Made by a program: the position numbers and the translations under genes. The notes under the pieces are model-generated. The model was not told the DNA's origin. It made no database searches and saw nothing but the letters and a program-made list of their open reading frames with translations. Of a DNA stretch of 64,000 nucleotides, positions 26,586 through 35,697 are shown piece by piece. The stretch's first letter is position 1; every line of letters begins with the position of its first letter. Origin of the DNA: Haematospirillum sp. H4485 (GTDB taxonomy: Bacteria > Pseudomonadota > Alphaproteobacteria > Rhodospirillales > Rhodospirillaceae); contig NZ_JAAVSY010000002.1 in NCBI RefSeq assembly GCF_012102745.1, forward strand, positions 62,001 to 126,000, written 5' to 3'.

Positions 26586-27374
26586 ATGATTTTCAGTCGC
26601 CTGAAAGAAGACATAGATACGATCCTGGCCCACGATCCGGCAGCACGCAGCCGGCTGGAAGTGGTCTTGGTTTACCCGGGCGTTCACGCCATCATCGCCT
26701 ATCGTCTGGCACATCGACTCTGGAAAACAAACCTGCGCCTGCTGGCACGCGTGATTTCCCATCTTGCGAAAATGGTGACAGGCGTTGAAATTCACCCCGG
26801 CGCGACCATCGGGCGTCGCGTTTTCATCGATCACGCAACCGGCGTGGTCATTGGAGAAACCGCTGAAATCGGCGATGACGTGACCCTGTACCAAGGCGTG
26901 ACCCTGGGCGGTACATCTCTTGCCAAGGGCAAGCGTCACCCCACCCTTGGCAAGGGGGTTATCGTCGGGTCGGGGGCACAAGTTCTGGGACCGATCACCG
27001 TCGGCGACGGTGCCCGGATCGGGGCTAATGCGGTGGTCCTTGCCGATGTTCCTGCCAATGCGACTGTGGTGGGCATCCCGGCCCGACAGGTTGTTCCCCG
27101 TGCGAAGCACGAGGCTGAATTCTGTGCCTATGGTATCCCTGAACGGGATATGCCTGACCCACTCGAGCGGGCTATAACAACACTGTGCGAACAGGTACGC
27201 ACCCTGTCTGACCGGATTGACACGCTGGAGAAACAGAAAGGCTCAGCGGCATCCGCCCAGCCGGAGACCAGTCATACGGCCGTTGTTATCCCCACTCCGT
27301 TTGCCCAACCCGGACCGGACCGGACCCCGGGTGATGATAATACCGAAGACGGCAAAGCCGCTTCAGGCATTTAA
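26586..27374 (+). CDS. cysE: Serine O-acetyltransferase CysE
   Basis: Makes O-acetylserine from serine and acetyl-CoA, the carbon skeleton for cysteine. The 262-residue protein has an N-terminal helical domain ([37 protein letters not shown]) and a left-handed beta-helix built of hexapeptides ([36 protein letters not shown]). Catalytic His and Asp lie in FIDHATG. The C-terminal 70 residues ([11 protein letters not shown]...) are a low-complexity extension beyond the usual end. ATG 26586 has AGGA seven bases upstream. It leads an operon with iscR and a cysteine desulfurase, joining cysteine supply to Fe-S assembly. Confidence 0.94.
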   Translation: MIFSRLKEDIDTILAHDPAARSRLEVVLVYPGVHAIIAYRLAHRLWKTNLRLLARVISHLAKMVTGVEIHPGATIGRRVFIDHATGVVIGETAEIGDDVTLYQGVTLGGTSLAKGKRHPTLGKGVIVGSGAQVLGPITVGDGARIGANAVVLADVPANATVVGIPARQVVPRAKHEAEFCAYGIPERDMPDPLERAITTLCEQVRTLSDRIDTLEKQKGSAASAQPETSHTAVVIPTPFAQPGPDRTPGDDNTEDGKAASGI

Positions 27375-27392
27375 GAGCGGGAGCCGAAAACC

Positions 27393-27854
27393 GTGAGACT
27401 GAGCACCAAAGGACGCTATGCGGTTATGGCGATGGCTGATCTGGCCAGCCAACCCGAAGGGAAGCCTGTTTCCTTGGCTGATATCGCCGTACGCCAGGAA
27501 ATTTCACTGTCCTATCTGGAGCAGTTGTTCGGGCGGCTCCGCAAAGGCGGCCTGGTCAAAAGTGTTCGGGGACCGGGCGGCGGCTACCTTCTTGCCCGCA
27601 CAGCCGGGCAAACGCGCATTTCCGATATCATCCTTGCCGTGGATGAACCTATTCAGGCCACACGCTGCACGCCGGGCAGTCCCGCTGGCTGTCACAACAA
27701 CCGTGGACGCTGCCTGACCCATGACCTGTGGGAAGAGCTGGGCAACCAGATTTACCTTTACCTCAGCTCTGTTTCCCTGGAGCAAGTAGTCAAACGTACG
27801 ATTCTGGGGACAAGCGGACCTCTGCCGGTGGTGGCCACCACCGCTGGAACCTGA
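27393..27854 (+). CDS. iscR: Rrf2-family Fe-S regulator IscR
   Basis: A 153-residue winged-helix regulator that holds a [2Fe-2S] cluster and adjusts Fe-S biogenesis genes to need. The N-terminal MRLSTKGRYAVMAMADLA and recognition region ISLSYLEQLFGRLRKGGLV are typical. Three cluster cysteines are present in RCTPGSPAGCHNNRGRCLTH (spacing C-x7-C-x6-C) followed by the conserved DLW. The start codon is GTG at 27393, 18 bases after cysE. The downstream genes encode a desulfurase and a ferredoxin; it probably autoregulates this group, although I see no clear IscR site. Confidence 0.94.
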   Translation: MRLSTKGRYAVMAMADLASQPEGKPVSLADIAVRQEISLSYLEQLFGRLRKGGLVKSVRGPGGGYLLARTAGQTRISDIILAVDEPIQATRCTPGSPAGCHNNRGRCLTHDLWEELGNQIYLYLSSVSLEQVVKRTILGTSGPLPVVATTAGT

Positions 27855-27884
27855 CGAGCAAAAACAACACAACCTGCCTGAAAA

Positions 27885-28991
27885 ATGAACACGCGAACCG
27901 TTTATCTGGACTACAACGCAACGGCACCGGTCAGACCCCAGGCGATTGATGCCGTGGTACGCACCCTGCACATGACCGGAAACCCGTCCTCTGTGCACAA
28001 CCCAGGGCGCAAAGCCAGGGCCATTGCAGAAGATGCACGGGAAACCGTTGCACAACTGGTCGGCGCTGTTCCGTCCCAGGTCATCTTTACATCCGGCGGG
28101 ACGGAAGCCTTGGTCCTTGCCCTGCAAGGATACCCGCCCGGTCCCCGGCTTATATCGTCCATAGAGCATCCCTGCGTACGGGTTGCCACACCAGAAGCCA
28201 AGGATATTGCCGTAACGCAGGGCGGCATTGTTGATCTGGAGCATCTTGAAAACCTGCTACGGACCGTTCCTGCCCCAGCGCTTGTGGCGGTTATGCTTGC
28301 AAACAATGAAACTGGTGTGATCCAGCCTATCCGCGATGTTGTACGGATTGCTCATGCTGCCGGCGCCAAGGTTGTTTGCGATGCCGTACAGGCTGTTGGA
28401 AAGATACCCGTTGATTTCCAGAGCCTGGGCGTGGACGCACTGGCTCTGAGTGGCCACAAATGGGGTGGCCCCCAAGGCATTGGTGCCCTGATTACCCGCA
28501 CACCGGAGCAGCTTGTCCCGCTTTTCACTGGAGGAGGACAGGAACGCGGAAAACGCGGCGGGACCCCCAATACTCCGGGTATTGCCGGGCTGGGCGCAGC
28601 CGCCGAGGCTGTCCTGAACCAGGGGCAGGCCGAACGGGAACAAATCCTCCATCTCCGTAACACCCTGGAAAGCCGGATCGTCTCCCTGGCTCCCGGGGCC
28701 AGAATCTGGGGCCATGCGGAAAACCGCCTTCCCAATACAACCTGCGTTGAACTGAAGGGGGTCAACCAGCAGCGTCAGATCATGGCCCTGGATCTTGCCG
28801 GCATTGCCGTATCTGCCGGATCGGCGTGCTCGTCCGGGAAAACAGCACCCAGCCCTGTTCTGGCCGCCATGGGGGCAAGCGAGTCGCAAGCCCGTGACAC
28901 GATCCGCATCAGCTTGGGCTGGAACAGCCAGAAGTCAGATATTGAAGCCTTCCTGACAGCTTGGTCTCCCTTGGCGCGGGCTGCTGCGTAG
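27885..28991 (+). CDS. Cysteine desulfurase (NifS/IscS-like, class V aminotransferase)
   Basis: Removes sulfur from cysteine via PLP and an active-site cysteine persulfide, for Fe-S clusters and tRNA thiolation. The 368-residue protein starts VYLDYNATAPVRPQA. The PLP lysine is in LSGHKWGGPQGIGA and the sulfur-carrying cysteine in GSACSSGKTAPSPVLAAMG. It is shorter than canonical IscS (about 404) at the C-terminus and closer to the NifS-like enzymes located next to iscR in alphaproteobacteria. It starts 31 bases after iscR; a ferredoxin and mnmA follow. Confidence 0.94.
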   Translation: MNTRTVYLDYNATAPVRPQAIDAVVRTLHMTGNPSSVHNPGRKARAIAEDARETVAQLVGAVPSQVIFTSGGTEALVLALQGYPPGPRLISSIEHPCVRVATPEAKDIAVTQGGIVDLEHLENLLRTVPAPALVAVMLANNETGVIQPIRDVVRIAHAAGAKVVCDAVQAVGKIPVDFQSLGVDALALSGHKWGGPQGIGALITRTPEQLVPLFTGGGQERGKRGGTPNTPGIAGLGAAAEAVLNQGQAEREQILHLRNTLESRIVSLAPGARIWGHAENRLPNTTCVELKGVNQQRQIMALDLAGIAVSAGSACSSGKTAPSPVLAAMGASESQARDTIRISLGWNSQKSDIEAFLTAWSPLARAAA

Positions 28992-29104
28992 GACAGCAGG
29001 GACCAACCGCCTGTTTCCTGTAAAATGCCTTGCCCCAACGCAGGACAGGAGCTATCCATTCCCGCACGTGTAACCATAATCTGTTATCATGGAGAGCTGT
29101 CGGC

Positions 29105-29437
29105 ATGCCGAAGATGACCTTCCTCAGCCCTGATGGAACCCGACTCGAGGTCGAAGCCCCGGAAGGCCTGTCTGTACTGGAAATTGCCCATCGCAACGAC
29201 GTTGATCTGGAAGGCGCGTGCGAAGGATCCTTGGCATGCTCCACCTGCCATGTCGTCATTGCTCCGGACTGGTTCGACCGCCTGGAGCCACCGGCAGAGG
29301 ATGAGGAAGACATGCTGGACCTCGCCTTCGGGCTGACAAAGACCAGCCGGCTCGGATGTCAGATTATCATGAAGCCGGAACTGGATGGCCTGACCGTGCA
29401 CCTGCCGGCAGGAAGCCGTGGGACAGCGGGAAGCTGA
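29105..29437 (+). CDS. fdx: [2Fe-2S] ferredoxin (ISC-type, adrenodoxin-like)
   Basis: A 110-residue electron carrier for Fe-S cluster assembly. Four cluster cysteines are visible: three in [15 protein letters not shown] (C-x5-C-x2-C) and one in RLGCQIIM. The acidic partner-binding segment [15 protein letters not shown] is typical of the Isc/adrenodoxin type. ATG 29105 is chosen because family proteins start MPKMTFL; GGAGAG lies about nine bases upstream. It sits between the desulfurase and mnmA. Confidence 0.94.
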   Translation: MPKMTFLSPDGTRLEVEAPEGLSVLEIAHRNDVDLEGACEGSLACSTCHVVIAPDWFDRLEPPAEDEEDMLDLAFGLTKTSRLGCQIIMKPELDGLTVHLPAGSRGTAGS

Positions 29438-29504
29438 CGCCCCCGCACAACACACCCGGAACAGAACACGTTCGCCGGAAACCCCCTCGGATACCGTTTT
29501 TGCT

Positions 29505-30656
29505 ATGCAGATGATGTCCCACGCCCTGATTGATCTGGATATTCCCGGCAACCCGGCTGATACACGGGTTGTTGTTGCCATGTCTGGCGGCGTTGACAGC
29601 GCGGTGGCCGCAGCCATCCTGAAGGATGCCGGTTACCAGGTCATCGGGATGACCATGCAGCTTTACGATGCAGGCATAACGGTCGGACGCACCAAGACCT
29701 GTTGCGCCGGTCAGGATATCTATGATGCGCGGCGGACGGCAGACCATCTGGGTATCCCCCACTACGTGGTGGATTACGAAGCGACGTTCATGAAAGACGT
29801 CATGTCCGCCTTTGCCGATTCCTATATTGCCGGCGAAACGCCTGTTCCCTGCGTGTTGTGCAACCAGACAGTCAAATTCCGGGATCTGGTTCAGGCCGCT
29901 CGGGATCTGGATGCCGCAGCCCTAGTGACCGGGCACTATGTCCGCCGGATACCAACCCCGCAAGGGCCAGAGCTGTGGCGCGGTGCCGACCACGGGCGGG
30001 ATCAGAGCTATTTCCTGTTTGCCACAACGAACGAACAGCTGTCGTATCTGCGCTTTCCCCTGGGTGCCTTGGACAAGGATCAAACCCGCGCCATTGCCCG
30101 CAGGCACGGGCTGGCTGTTTCCGAAAAGCCGGACAGCCAGGATATCTGCTTCGTCCCCGATGGCAACTACGCCCGCGTGGTGCAGGAACTCAGACCGGAA
30201 TCTACCATGCCGGGTGACATTGTTCACATAGACGGCACCGTACTGGGACAGCATGAAGGCATTATTCACTTCACGGTCGGTCAACGCCGTGGACTGGATA
30301 TCGGCGGGACGGCAGAGCGGCTGTATGTTATACGCGTGGAACCAACGTCCAGACGCGTCATTGTCGGCCCACGTTCAGCACTGGGCAGGGATCGCTTTGC
30401 CCTGCGGCATGTCAATTGGATGCCCGACAAGGGAACCTTGCCCACCGAGGGGGCTGCTGTCAGCATCAAGGTGCGCAACAGCTTCCATCCCGTTCCTGCC
30501 ACAGTATACGGGCGCCCAGGTGGATGGGCAGAAGTCGTTCTGGATAACCCCGCTGATGGAGTATCCCCCGGTCAGGCGTGCGTTTTCTATATCGGGGAAC
30601 GTATGGCCGGTGGCGGCTGGATCGCACGGAACGCTCCGTGGGAGCAGGATATCTGA
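29505..30656 (+). CDS. mnmA: tRNA-specific 2-thiouridylase MnmA
   Basis: Installs the 2-thio group on wobble U34 of tRNA-Lys, -Glu and -Gln, using sulfur relayed from a cysteine desulfurase such as the one encoded upstream. The 383-residue protein has the PP-loop VVVAMSGGVDSAVAAAIL, the first catalytic cysteine in PCVLCNQTVKF, and the second in SQDICFVPDGNY. The substrate lid RDQSYFLFATTNEQL and C-terminal beta-barrel are present. The start at 29505 (MQMMSHALIDLD) is one of two close ATGs, the other being 29508/29511. It ends the sulfur operon before a terminator. Confidence 0.95.
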   Translation: MQMMSHALIDLDIPGNPADTRVVVAMSGGVDSAVAAAILKDAGYQVIGMTMQLYDAGITVGRTKTCCAGQDIYDARRTADHLGIPHYVVDYEATFMKDVMSAFADSYIAGETPVPCVLCNQTVKFRDLVQAARDLDAAALVTGHYVRRIPTPQGPELWRGADHGRDQSYFLFATTNEQLSYLRFPLGALDKDQTRAIARRHGLAVSEKPDSQDICFVPDGNYARVVQELRPESTMPGDIVHIDGTVLGQHEGIIHFTVGQRRGLDIGGTAERLYVIRVEPTSRRVIVGPRSALGRDRFALRHVNWMPDKGTLPTEGAAVSIKVRNSFHPVPATVYGRPGGWAEVVLDNPADGVSPGQACVFYIGERMAGGGWIARNAPWEQDI

Positions 30657-30698
30657 AAGTCTTATAGCCTTCCTGCGCAACGCAAGAAATAGCCCAAC

Positions 30699-30728
30699 AA
30701 AAACCCCGCCATGATCTGGCGGGGTTTT
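30699..30728. terminator. Bidirectional terminator between mnmA and rne
   Basis: AAAACCCCGCCA pairs perfectly with TGGCGGGGTTTT around a short loop. A and T tracts on both sides serve the convergent mnmA and rne genes. Confidence 0.9.
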
Positions 30729-30755
30729 GCACATAAGCACCTTGTGAAACGCGGC

Positions 30756-33452
30756 CTACCGCTTCCACCAGCCCCGACGGGGAGCAGCGGCAGCATCGGA
30801 CTCCCCAGCAGCTGCCATGGCAAGCTGCTGTGGCTCTGTTGAAGGAAGCGACTGATGCTCATCAACCTTCACGCTGGTCTCCTTGGCTGACGCCCCATCA
30901 GCATCGGCCACAGGGGTCGCAGCCTTTCGGGAAACACGACGCTTCTTGGGTTTCGGATCAGCCGCTTCCGCAACAACCAGATCTGCTTCAACAGCGACTG
31001 CTGCACGGGAACGGGACGTCCGCTTGCGAGCAGGTTTTTTCGCTGGCACCGCCTCTTCCCCCCCGGAATGCTCAACCACATCCGCCACAACAGCGGCAGG
31101 AGCAACGATATCGACCCGGTCCAGAACAGCCACAGCATCCCCAGCCCCGGCCACAGCATTTACCGCCGCCATCAAGGACAGGTTATCAACAACAGGATCG
31201 GGTTGACCGGGATCTTCGTTCCGACGAACCCGCCTTACACGGCGCGGTGGGGGCCGTGTAACAGTCTCGCCGGCAATGCCATCAGACGGCGGAGTTGCCG
31301 TGACAGCATCACCGCTCACGGGCAGCGCCACCTCCGGGTCACCATGATCCGCCAAGGCCAAGCCCACCACATCACCACCCTGTTCTGTAGGCCGCCGCCG
31401 ACGACGGCCACCACGCCGGGAACGGCGACGGCGCTTGGCATCACCCCCGTCATCATCAGACGCATCAGCCGTGACGGCGATACCCTGAGCCTCATCAGAA
31501 GAGTCATCGCCATCAACCGCGACAACCGCATCATCAACACCCATATCACCGGACACGGTAAGATCACTGCCTGACGGCTCCACAGGCATCACAGCTCCGT
31601 CACGACGCCGACGCCGACGCCGCTTGCGCCGCTTGCGAGGATCCCCCCCTTCTCCCTCACCCGGTTCCCCGCCTTGGGAGACAACGACAGAGACAGGCTC
31701 ACCCACAGCGGCGACTGGAACTTCAGCAAGCACCTCGTCACCGGAAACGGGCAGATCGTCCTCTTCCTCATCCAGATCGGGCTGAACAGAAATCGGTATA
31801 GAACGAACACCGGCAGCGGGAAGCGATATAGCAGGCTTCAGCCGCTCGATCCGACACTCTGGTGGAATCAAGCTGTCATCACCCTTCAGGAAGGCCGTCA
31901 GGGCATAACGCTGTTCAATCTCGGTCAGGGCCGCACGCTTGTTGTTCAACACATACAAGGCAACCGGCGTTGCAACATGAACCACAACCTCGGAAGCACG
32001 ACGGCGCACACCCTCTTCCTCGATCACCCGCAGAATATGAACCGCCGCACTTTCAACAGAACGCACCATGCCCGTACCGGCGCAACGGGGACAGGGCTGA
32101 AAACTTGTTTCCATAAGGGATGGACGCAAACGCTGGCGTGAAAGCTCCAGAAGACCAAACATACTGATCCGGCCCACCTGAATACGGGCACGGTCCAACC
32201 GCAGGGCTTCTTTCAGACGCCGCTCTACCGCCGCATTGTTGCGGGGCTCTTCCATATCGATAAAGTCAATGACCACCAGACCGGCCAGATCCCGCAGACG
32301 CAACTGACGGGCCACTTCCTCGGCCGCTTCCAGGTTCGTCTTCAGTGCCGTTTCCTCGATGTGACGTTCCCTGGTGGCACGCCCGGAATTGACATCGATG
32401 GCAACCAGTGCCTCTGTCTGGTTGATGACAACATACCCGCCAGACTTCAACTGCACCGTCGGGTTGTGCATGGCATCCAGCTGACTGTCCACCTGGAAAC
32501 GGTGAAACAACGGCATGGACGGATCGCGGTAAGGCTGAACACGGCGCGCATGGCTGGGAGTCAGGATTTTCATGAAATCCTTTGCAACGCGGTATCCGTC
32601 CTCACCTTCCACCAGCACTTCATCTATATCGGTAGAATAGATATCACGAATGGCGCGCTTGATCAGATTACCTTCCTCATGCACCAAGGCCGGGGCACAG
32701 GACTGCATGGTGATATCCCGTATCTGGACCCAAGTTCGGATAAGATATTCGTAGTCACGCTTGATTTCGGCGCGGGACCGTTCCTGACCGGCTGTACGCA
32801 AAATCACTGCCATCTGGGACGGAACATCCAGATCGCTCATGATTTCCTTCAACCGCTTGCGGTCAGCGGCGTTTGTAATCTTGCGGGAAACACCGCCCCC
32901 ACGAGCCGTATTGGGCATCAACACACAGTAACGCCCGGCCAAAGACAGGTAGGTTGTCAGCGCGGCCCCCTTGTTGCCCCGCTCTTCCTTGACTACCTGC
33001 ACCAGCATAATCTGGCGGCGCTTGACCACTTCCTGAATTTTATAGGACTGCAACAGGGATGGACGGCGGGAACGATAGGCCTGCACATCGCCGCCTTCAT
33101 CGACGGCTCCCTCAACCTCTTCCTGCTCTGCGGCAACGTTTTCGCGTTCGGCTTCTTCCGCTGCACGGGCAGCCTCTTCAGCCAACAGAGCCTGACGGTC
33201 AGCAACCGGAATTTGGTAATAGTCCGGATGGATTTCACTGAAAGCCAAGAAACCATGACGCCCGCCGCCATATTCAACAAAAGCAGCCTGGAGGGATGGC
33301 TCTACACGAATAACTTTTGCTAAGTATATGTTCCCTTTTATTTGTTTCTTTGTTGAGGTCTCGACATCAAACTGTTCGAGCCGTGTCCCATTCAAAACCA
33401 CAACCCGTGTTTCTTCCGGGTGGGTCGTATCGATCAACATGCGCTTGGCCAT
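30756..33452 (-). CDS. rne: Ribonuclease E
   Basis: The essential endoribonuclease for mRNA decay and rRNA/tRNA processing, and scaffold of the degradosome. The 898-residue protein has an S1 RNA-binding domain (residues about 40-175) carrying a long acidic insertion (EEAARAAEEAERE) typical of alphaproteobacteria. The RNase E/G catalytic core follows, with GLVVIDFIDMEEPRNN (metal-binding aspartates region) and AIDVNSGR. The zinc-link motif is CPRCAGTG. The C-terminal 350 residues are disordered and alternately acidic and arginine-rich (RKRRKRRRRRR, KRRRRSRRGG), as expected for RNA- and partner-binding. The start is ATG 33452 (MAKRMLIDTTHPEETRV). Confidence 0.96.
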   Translation of the reverse strand: MAKRMLIDTTHPEETRVVVLNGTRLEQFDVETSTKKQIKGNIYLAKVIRVEPSLQAAFVEYGGGRHGFLAFSEIHPDYYQIPVADRQALLAEEAARAAEEAERENVAAEQEEVEGAVDEGGDVQAYRSRRPSLLQSYKIQEVVKRRQIMLVQVVKEERGNKGAALTTYLSLAGRYCVLMPNTARGGGVSRKITNAADRKRLKEIMSDLDVPSQMAVILRTAGQERSRAEIKRDYEYLIRTWVQIRDITMQSCAPALVHEEGNLIKRAIRDIYSTDIDEVLVEGEDGYRVAKDFMKILTPSHARRVQPYRDPSMPLFHRFQVDSQLDAMHNPTVQLKSGGYVVINQTEALVAIDVNSGRATRERHIEETALKTNLEAAEEVARQLRLRDLAGLVVIDFIDMEEPRNNAAVERRLKEALRLDRARIQVGRISMFGLLELSRQRLRPSLMETSFQPCPRCAGTGMVRSVESAAVHILRVIEEEGVRRRASEVVVHVATPVALYVLNNKRAALTEIEQRYALTAFLKGDDSLIPPECRIERLKPAISLPAAGVRSIPISVQPDLDEEEDDLPVSGDEVLAEVPVAAVGEPVSVVVSQGGEPGEGEGGDPRKRRKRRRRRRRDGAVMPVEPSGSDLTVSGDMGVDDAVVAVDGDDSSDEAQGIAVTADASDDDGGDAKRRRRSRRGGRRRRRPTEQGGDVVGLALADHGDPEVALPVSGDAVTATPPSDGIAGETVTRPPPRRVRRVRRNEDPGQPDPVVDNLSLMAAVNAVAGAGDAVAVLDRVDIVAPAAVVADVVEHSGGEEAVPAKKPARKRTSRSRAAVAVEADLVVAEAADPKPKKRRVSRKAATPVADADGASAKETSVKVDEHQSLPSTEPQQLAMAAAGESDAAAAPRRGWWKR

Positions 33453-34054
33453 AAGCCCTGAAACTCCGTGTCACCGCCGGCATACCCCGAACTTGGGGCA
33501 GCCTTTGGGAAATCGTGCCGACAAGGCTTCCGGCGCCACGCATCATGTCACCAAGGACACAGCCACCACGCACCGCGCCGGCTTGCCGACTGCGGAGCGA
33601 AAAAGAAAACTGTGTTACATCCATGGCGACGTGGGGCTGCACAAAAGCCTCGAATCTTTGTGGTTAATACCGTTTACCTTGGGTTAACCAGCCTGCCGGA
33701 TTGCTGCGGTGCGATACTCCCCCTTCACCACGAACCTTCTCTGAACCGGCTTGACCGGCCGCGTCCGTTGGTAAAGCACACACGCCACACAGCCTGTTCA
33801 GACGCTACCCCCGCCCCCTCCCGAGAATCCAGCAACGCAGGGCTTGTGAGGAGGTAAGGGAGTAATATGGCAGGAAAACTGTCCAACGCCTGTCTGGCAA
33901 CGGTAACCCATCACCGATGACAATAACGGTCCGTGCCCCCGGGTACAACATTTTGTTCAGCAATACCCCGCTATCACATCCCTTCGGCACCCGTCCGGAT
34001 CTTGCAGATACGCCGCAGCTTTGCTGTTGCAAGAAGGCTAGCACGTGGAGAAAC
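33453..34054. other. Long intergenic region between divergent rne and amidase genes
   Basis: About 600 bases with no supportable gene. The rne-proximal half probably holds a long rne 5' leader, as is usual for this autoregulated gene. Two GGTTAA-like half sites in inverted order lie at 33662-33689 (GGTTAATACC and GGGTTAACC). I could not fold a convincing conserved structure by eye. Confidence 0.35.
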
Positions 34055-34083
34055 TTGTCAAACTTGCGAAATAGCGCCATATG
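34055..34083 (+). promoter_or_regulatory. Candidate promoter of the amidase-mrcA genes
   Basis: TTGTCA (34055-34060) and CATATG (34078-34083) are spaced by 17 bases. It lies upstream of both possible amidase start codons. Confidence 0.4.
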
Positions 34084-34240
34084 ATCCGCACTGGATGCCA
34101 TACGCCAATATCGTCCCGGAGCAGTGAAACGGGACAAAACGCTACCCAAGGATGATTGGGGCCACCACAGAACACCTGCACGCCACCGCCTGATACTGAT
34201 ACACCCTGCCCTGGCTGACATTTCCTCGATACCGGATACC

Positions 34241-35584
34241 ATGGACACGCCCAAGACTCCTTCCAGAAATACACTTGTCGCTTTTGCCCCCGCCCGGGAT
34301 GGACTGGAATATCCCTGCCTGTCACGGCGGGCTATCCTGGCTGGTGCAGCCGGGCTGGCCGGGGTCGTCCTGTTCTCCAGCCACGGGGCGGAAGCGGTTG
34401 GCGCACGGAATGTACGCCTGGGCAACCATGGAACGTTTACCCGTGTTGTGATCGATGTAACCGGCGACGTCCCGTTCAGTGCCTTCTCCCTGACGAACCC
34501 GGCACGGATCATCATCGATCTTCCGGAAATTGACTGGCAGTTCGAACAACCCACTGTTCCGGGGAAACCGGGCCTTCTGGTCAAGGCAATGCGCTATGGC
34601 CTGTTCCAGCCCGGCAACTCGCGTATTGTCCTGGATCTGGCAGAACCTGCTGCCGTGAAGAATATGTTTGTTCTCCCCCCGGGGGAACAAACCAGCTGGC
34701 GTCTGGTGGTGGATCTGGCACCCGTTGACGCAGCTATGTTCCAGCGCTCTGCCGGACCAAGAAACCGGACCGGCACATTTCGCCCCAAACATGGCCCACA
34801 GGATACGGAGCCGGCAACAACACAAGCCGACAACGCTCCACCCCGCCAGCCGATGACACCGGAAAAGCGAAAGGCCGTACCCTCTCCGGCCAAGCCTGTG
34901 ATTGTCCTTGACCCGGGCCATGGAGGCATTGATCCCGGCGCCACCGGGGTATCCGGTATTTTCGAGAAAAACCTGACCCTGTCCACAGCGCGGGAACTCA
35001 AAGCTGCCCTGGATAAAACGGGCCGGTACACGGTACACCTGACACGGGACCGGGATATCTTCCTTCAACTAAGGGAGCGCGTGGCCATTGCCCGCACGCA
35101 TCGGGCCGACCTGTTTATTTCCATACACGCCGATGCCGGTGCCAAACCATCGATACGGGGCCTTTCCGTCTATACCCTGTCGGACAATGCCTCTGACGCC
35201 GAGGCTGCCGCCCTTGCCACATCGGAAAACAAGGCGGACATTATTGCCGGAATCGACCTGAGCCACGAGAGCAAGGAAGTCACCAACATCCTGATTGACC
35301 TGGCCCAGAGGGAGACCATGAACCTGTCATCCCGGCTGGCTGAAATTGTGATTGCCGAACTGCGGCGCGACGTCACACTGCTGCCGCGGTCACACCGTTT
35401 TGCCGGATTTGCTGTCCTGAAAGCACCTGATATTCCGTCATTCCTGATGGAAATGGGCTATCTGACAAACCGTGATGAAGAACGCCTGCTGCGAACCCGG
35501 GGCTATCGCAAGAAACTGGCATCAGCCATGGTCCGCGCCATAGACCGTTATTTCTCGGCCACCCAAAAAGCCTCTCTGCCATGA
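34241..35584 (+). CDS. N-acetylmuramoyl-L-alanine amidase (AmiC-like, Tat signal)
   Basis: Cleaves the amide between MurNAc and the stem peptide to split septal peptidoglycan. A twin-arginine signal is visible (LSRRAILAGAAGLAGVVLF), then an AMIN domain (about residues 55-165, RLGNHGTFTRVVIDVTG) for envelope targeting, a proline-rich linker, and a C-terminal Amidase_3 domain. Zinc ligands are in IVLDPGHGGIDPGATG (His), FEKNLTL (Glu) and FISIHADAG (His), and the catalytic Glu is in FLMEMGYLTN. The ATG at 34241 gives 447 residues; an in-frame GTG at 34124 is possible, but its GGAG sits too close. mrcA follows in the same direction. Confidence 0.92.
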   Translation: MDTPKTPSRNTLVAFAPARDGLEYPCLSRRAILAGAAGLAGVVLFSSHGAEAVGARNVRLGNHGTFTRVVIDVTGDVPFSAFSLTNPARIIIDLPEIDWQFEQPTVPGKPGLLVKAMRYGLFQPGNSRIVLDLAEPAAVKNMFVLPPGEQTSWRLVVDLAPVDAAMFQRSAGPRNRTGTFRPKHGPQDTEPATTQADNAPPRQPMTPEKRKAVPSPAKPVIVLDPGHGGIDPGATGVSGIFEKNLTLSTARELKAALDKTGRYTVHLTRDRDIFLQLRERVAIARTHRADLFISIHADAGAKPSIRGLSVYTLSDNASDAEAAALATSENKADIIAGIDLSHESKEVTNILIDLAQRETMNLSSRLAEIVIAELRRDVTLLPRSHRFAGFAVLKAPDIPSFLMEMGYLTNRDEERLLRTRGYRKKLASAMVRAIDRYFSATQKASLP

Positions 35585-35697
35585 AACAGACACCAAACTT
35601 CGGTAGCTGGCGTGACCTTCAGCCGCTATAGTGTTCGGCTTCTCAGACGTATAGGCATCTGCGGCAGCGGCGCCGTGAAACAAAGGTATACCCGCCC

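Noticed and set aside
33662-33689. CtrA-type site from the two GGTTAA-like half sites
   Set aside because: The spacing between the TTAA elements does not fit the TTAA-N7-TTAA consensus.
33805-34584. 259-codon minus-strand frame in the rne-amidase gap
   Set aside because: More than half of it is antisense to the amidase signal and AMIN region, and the rest has no recognisable domain.
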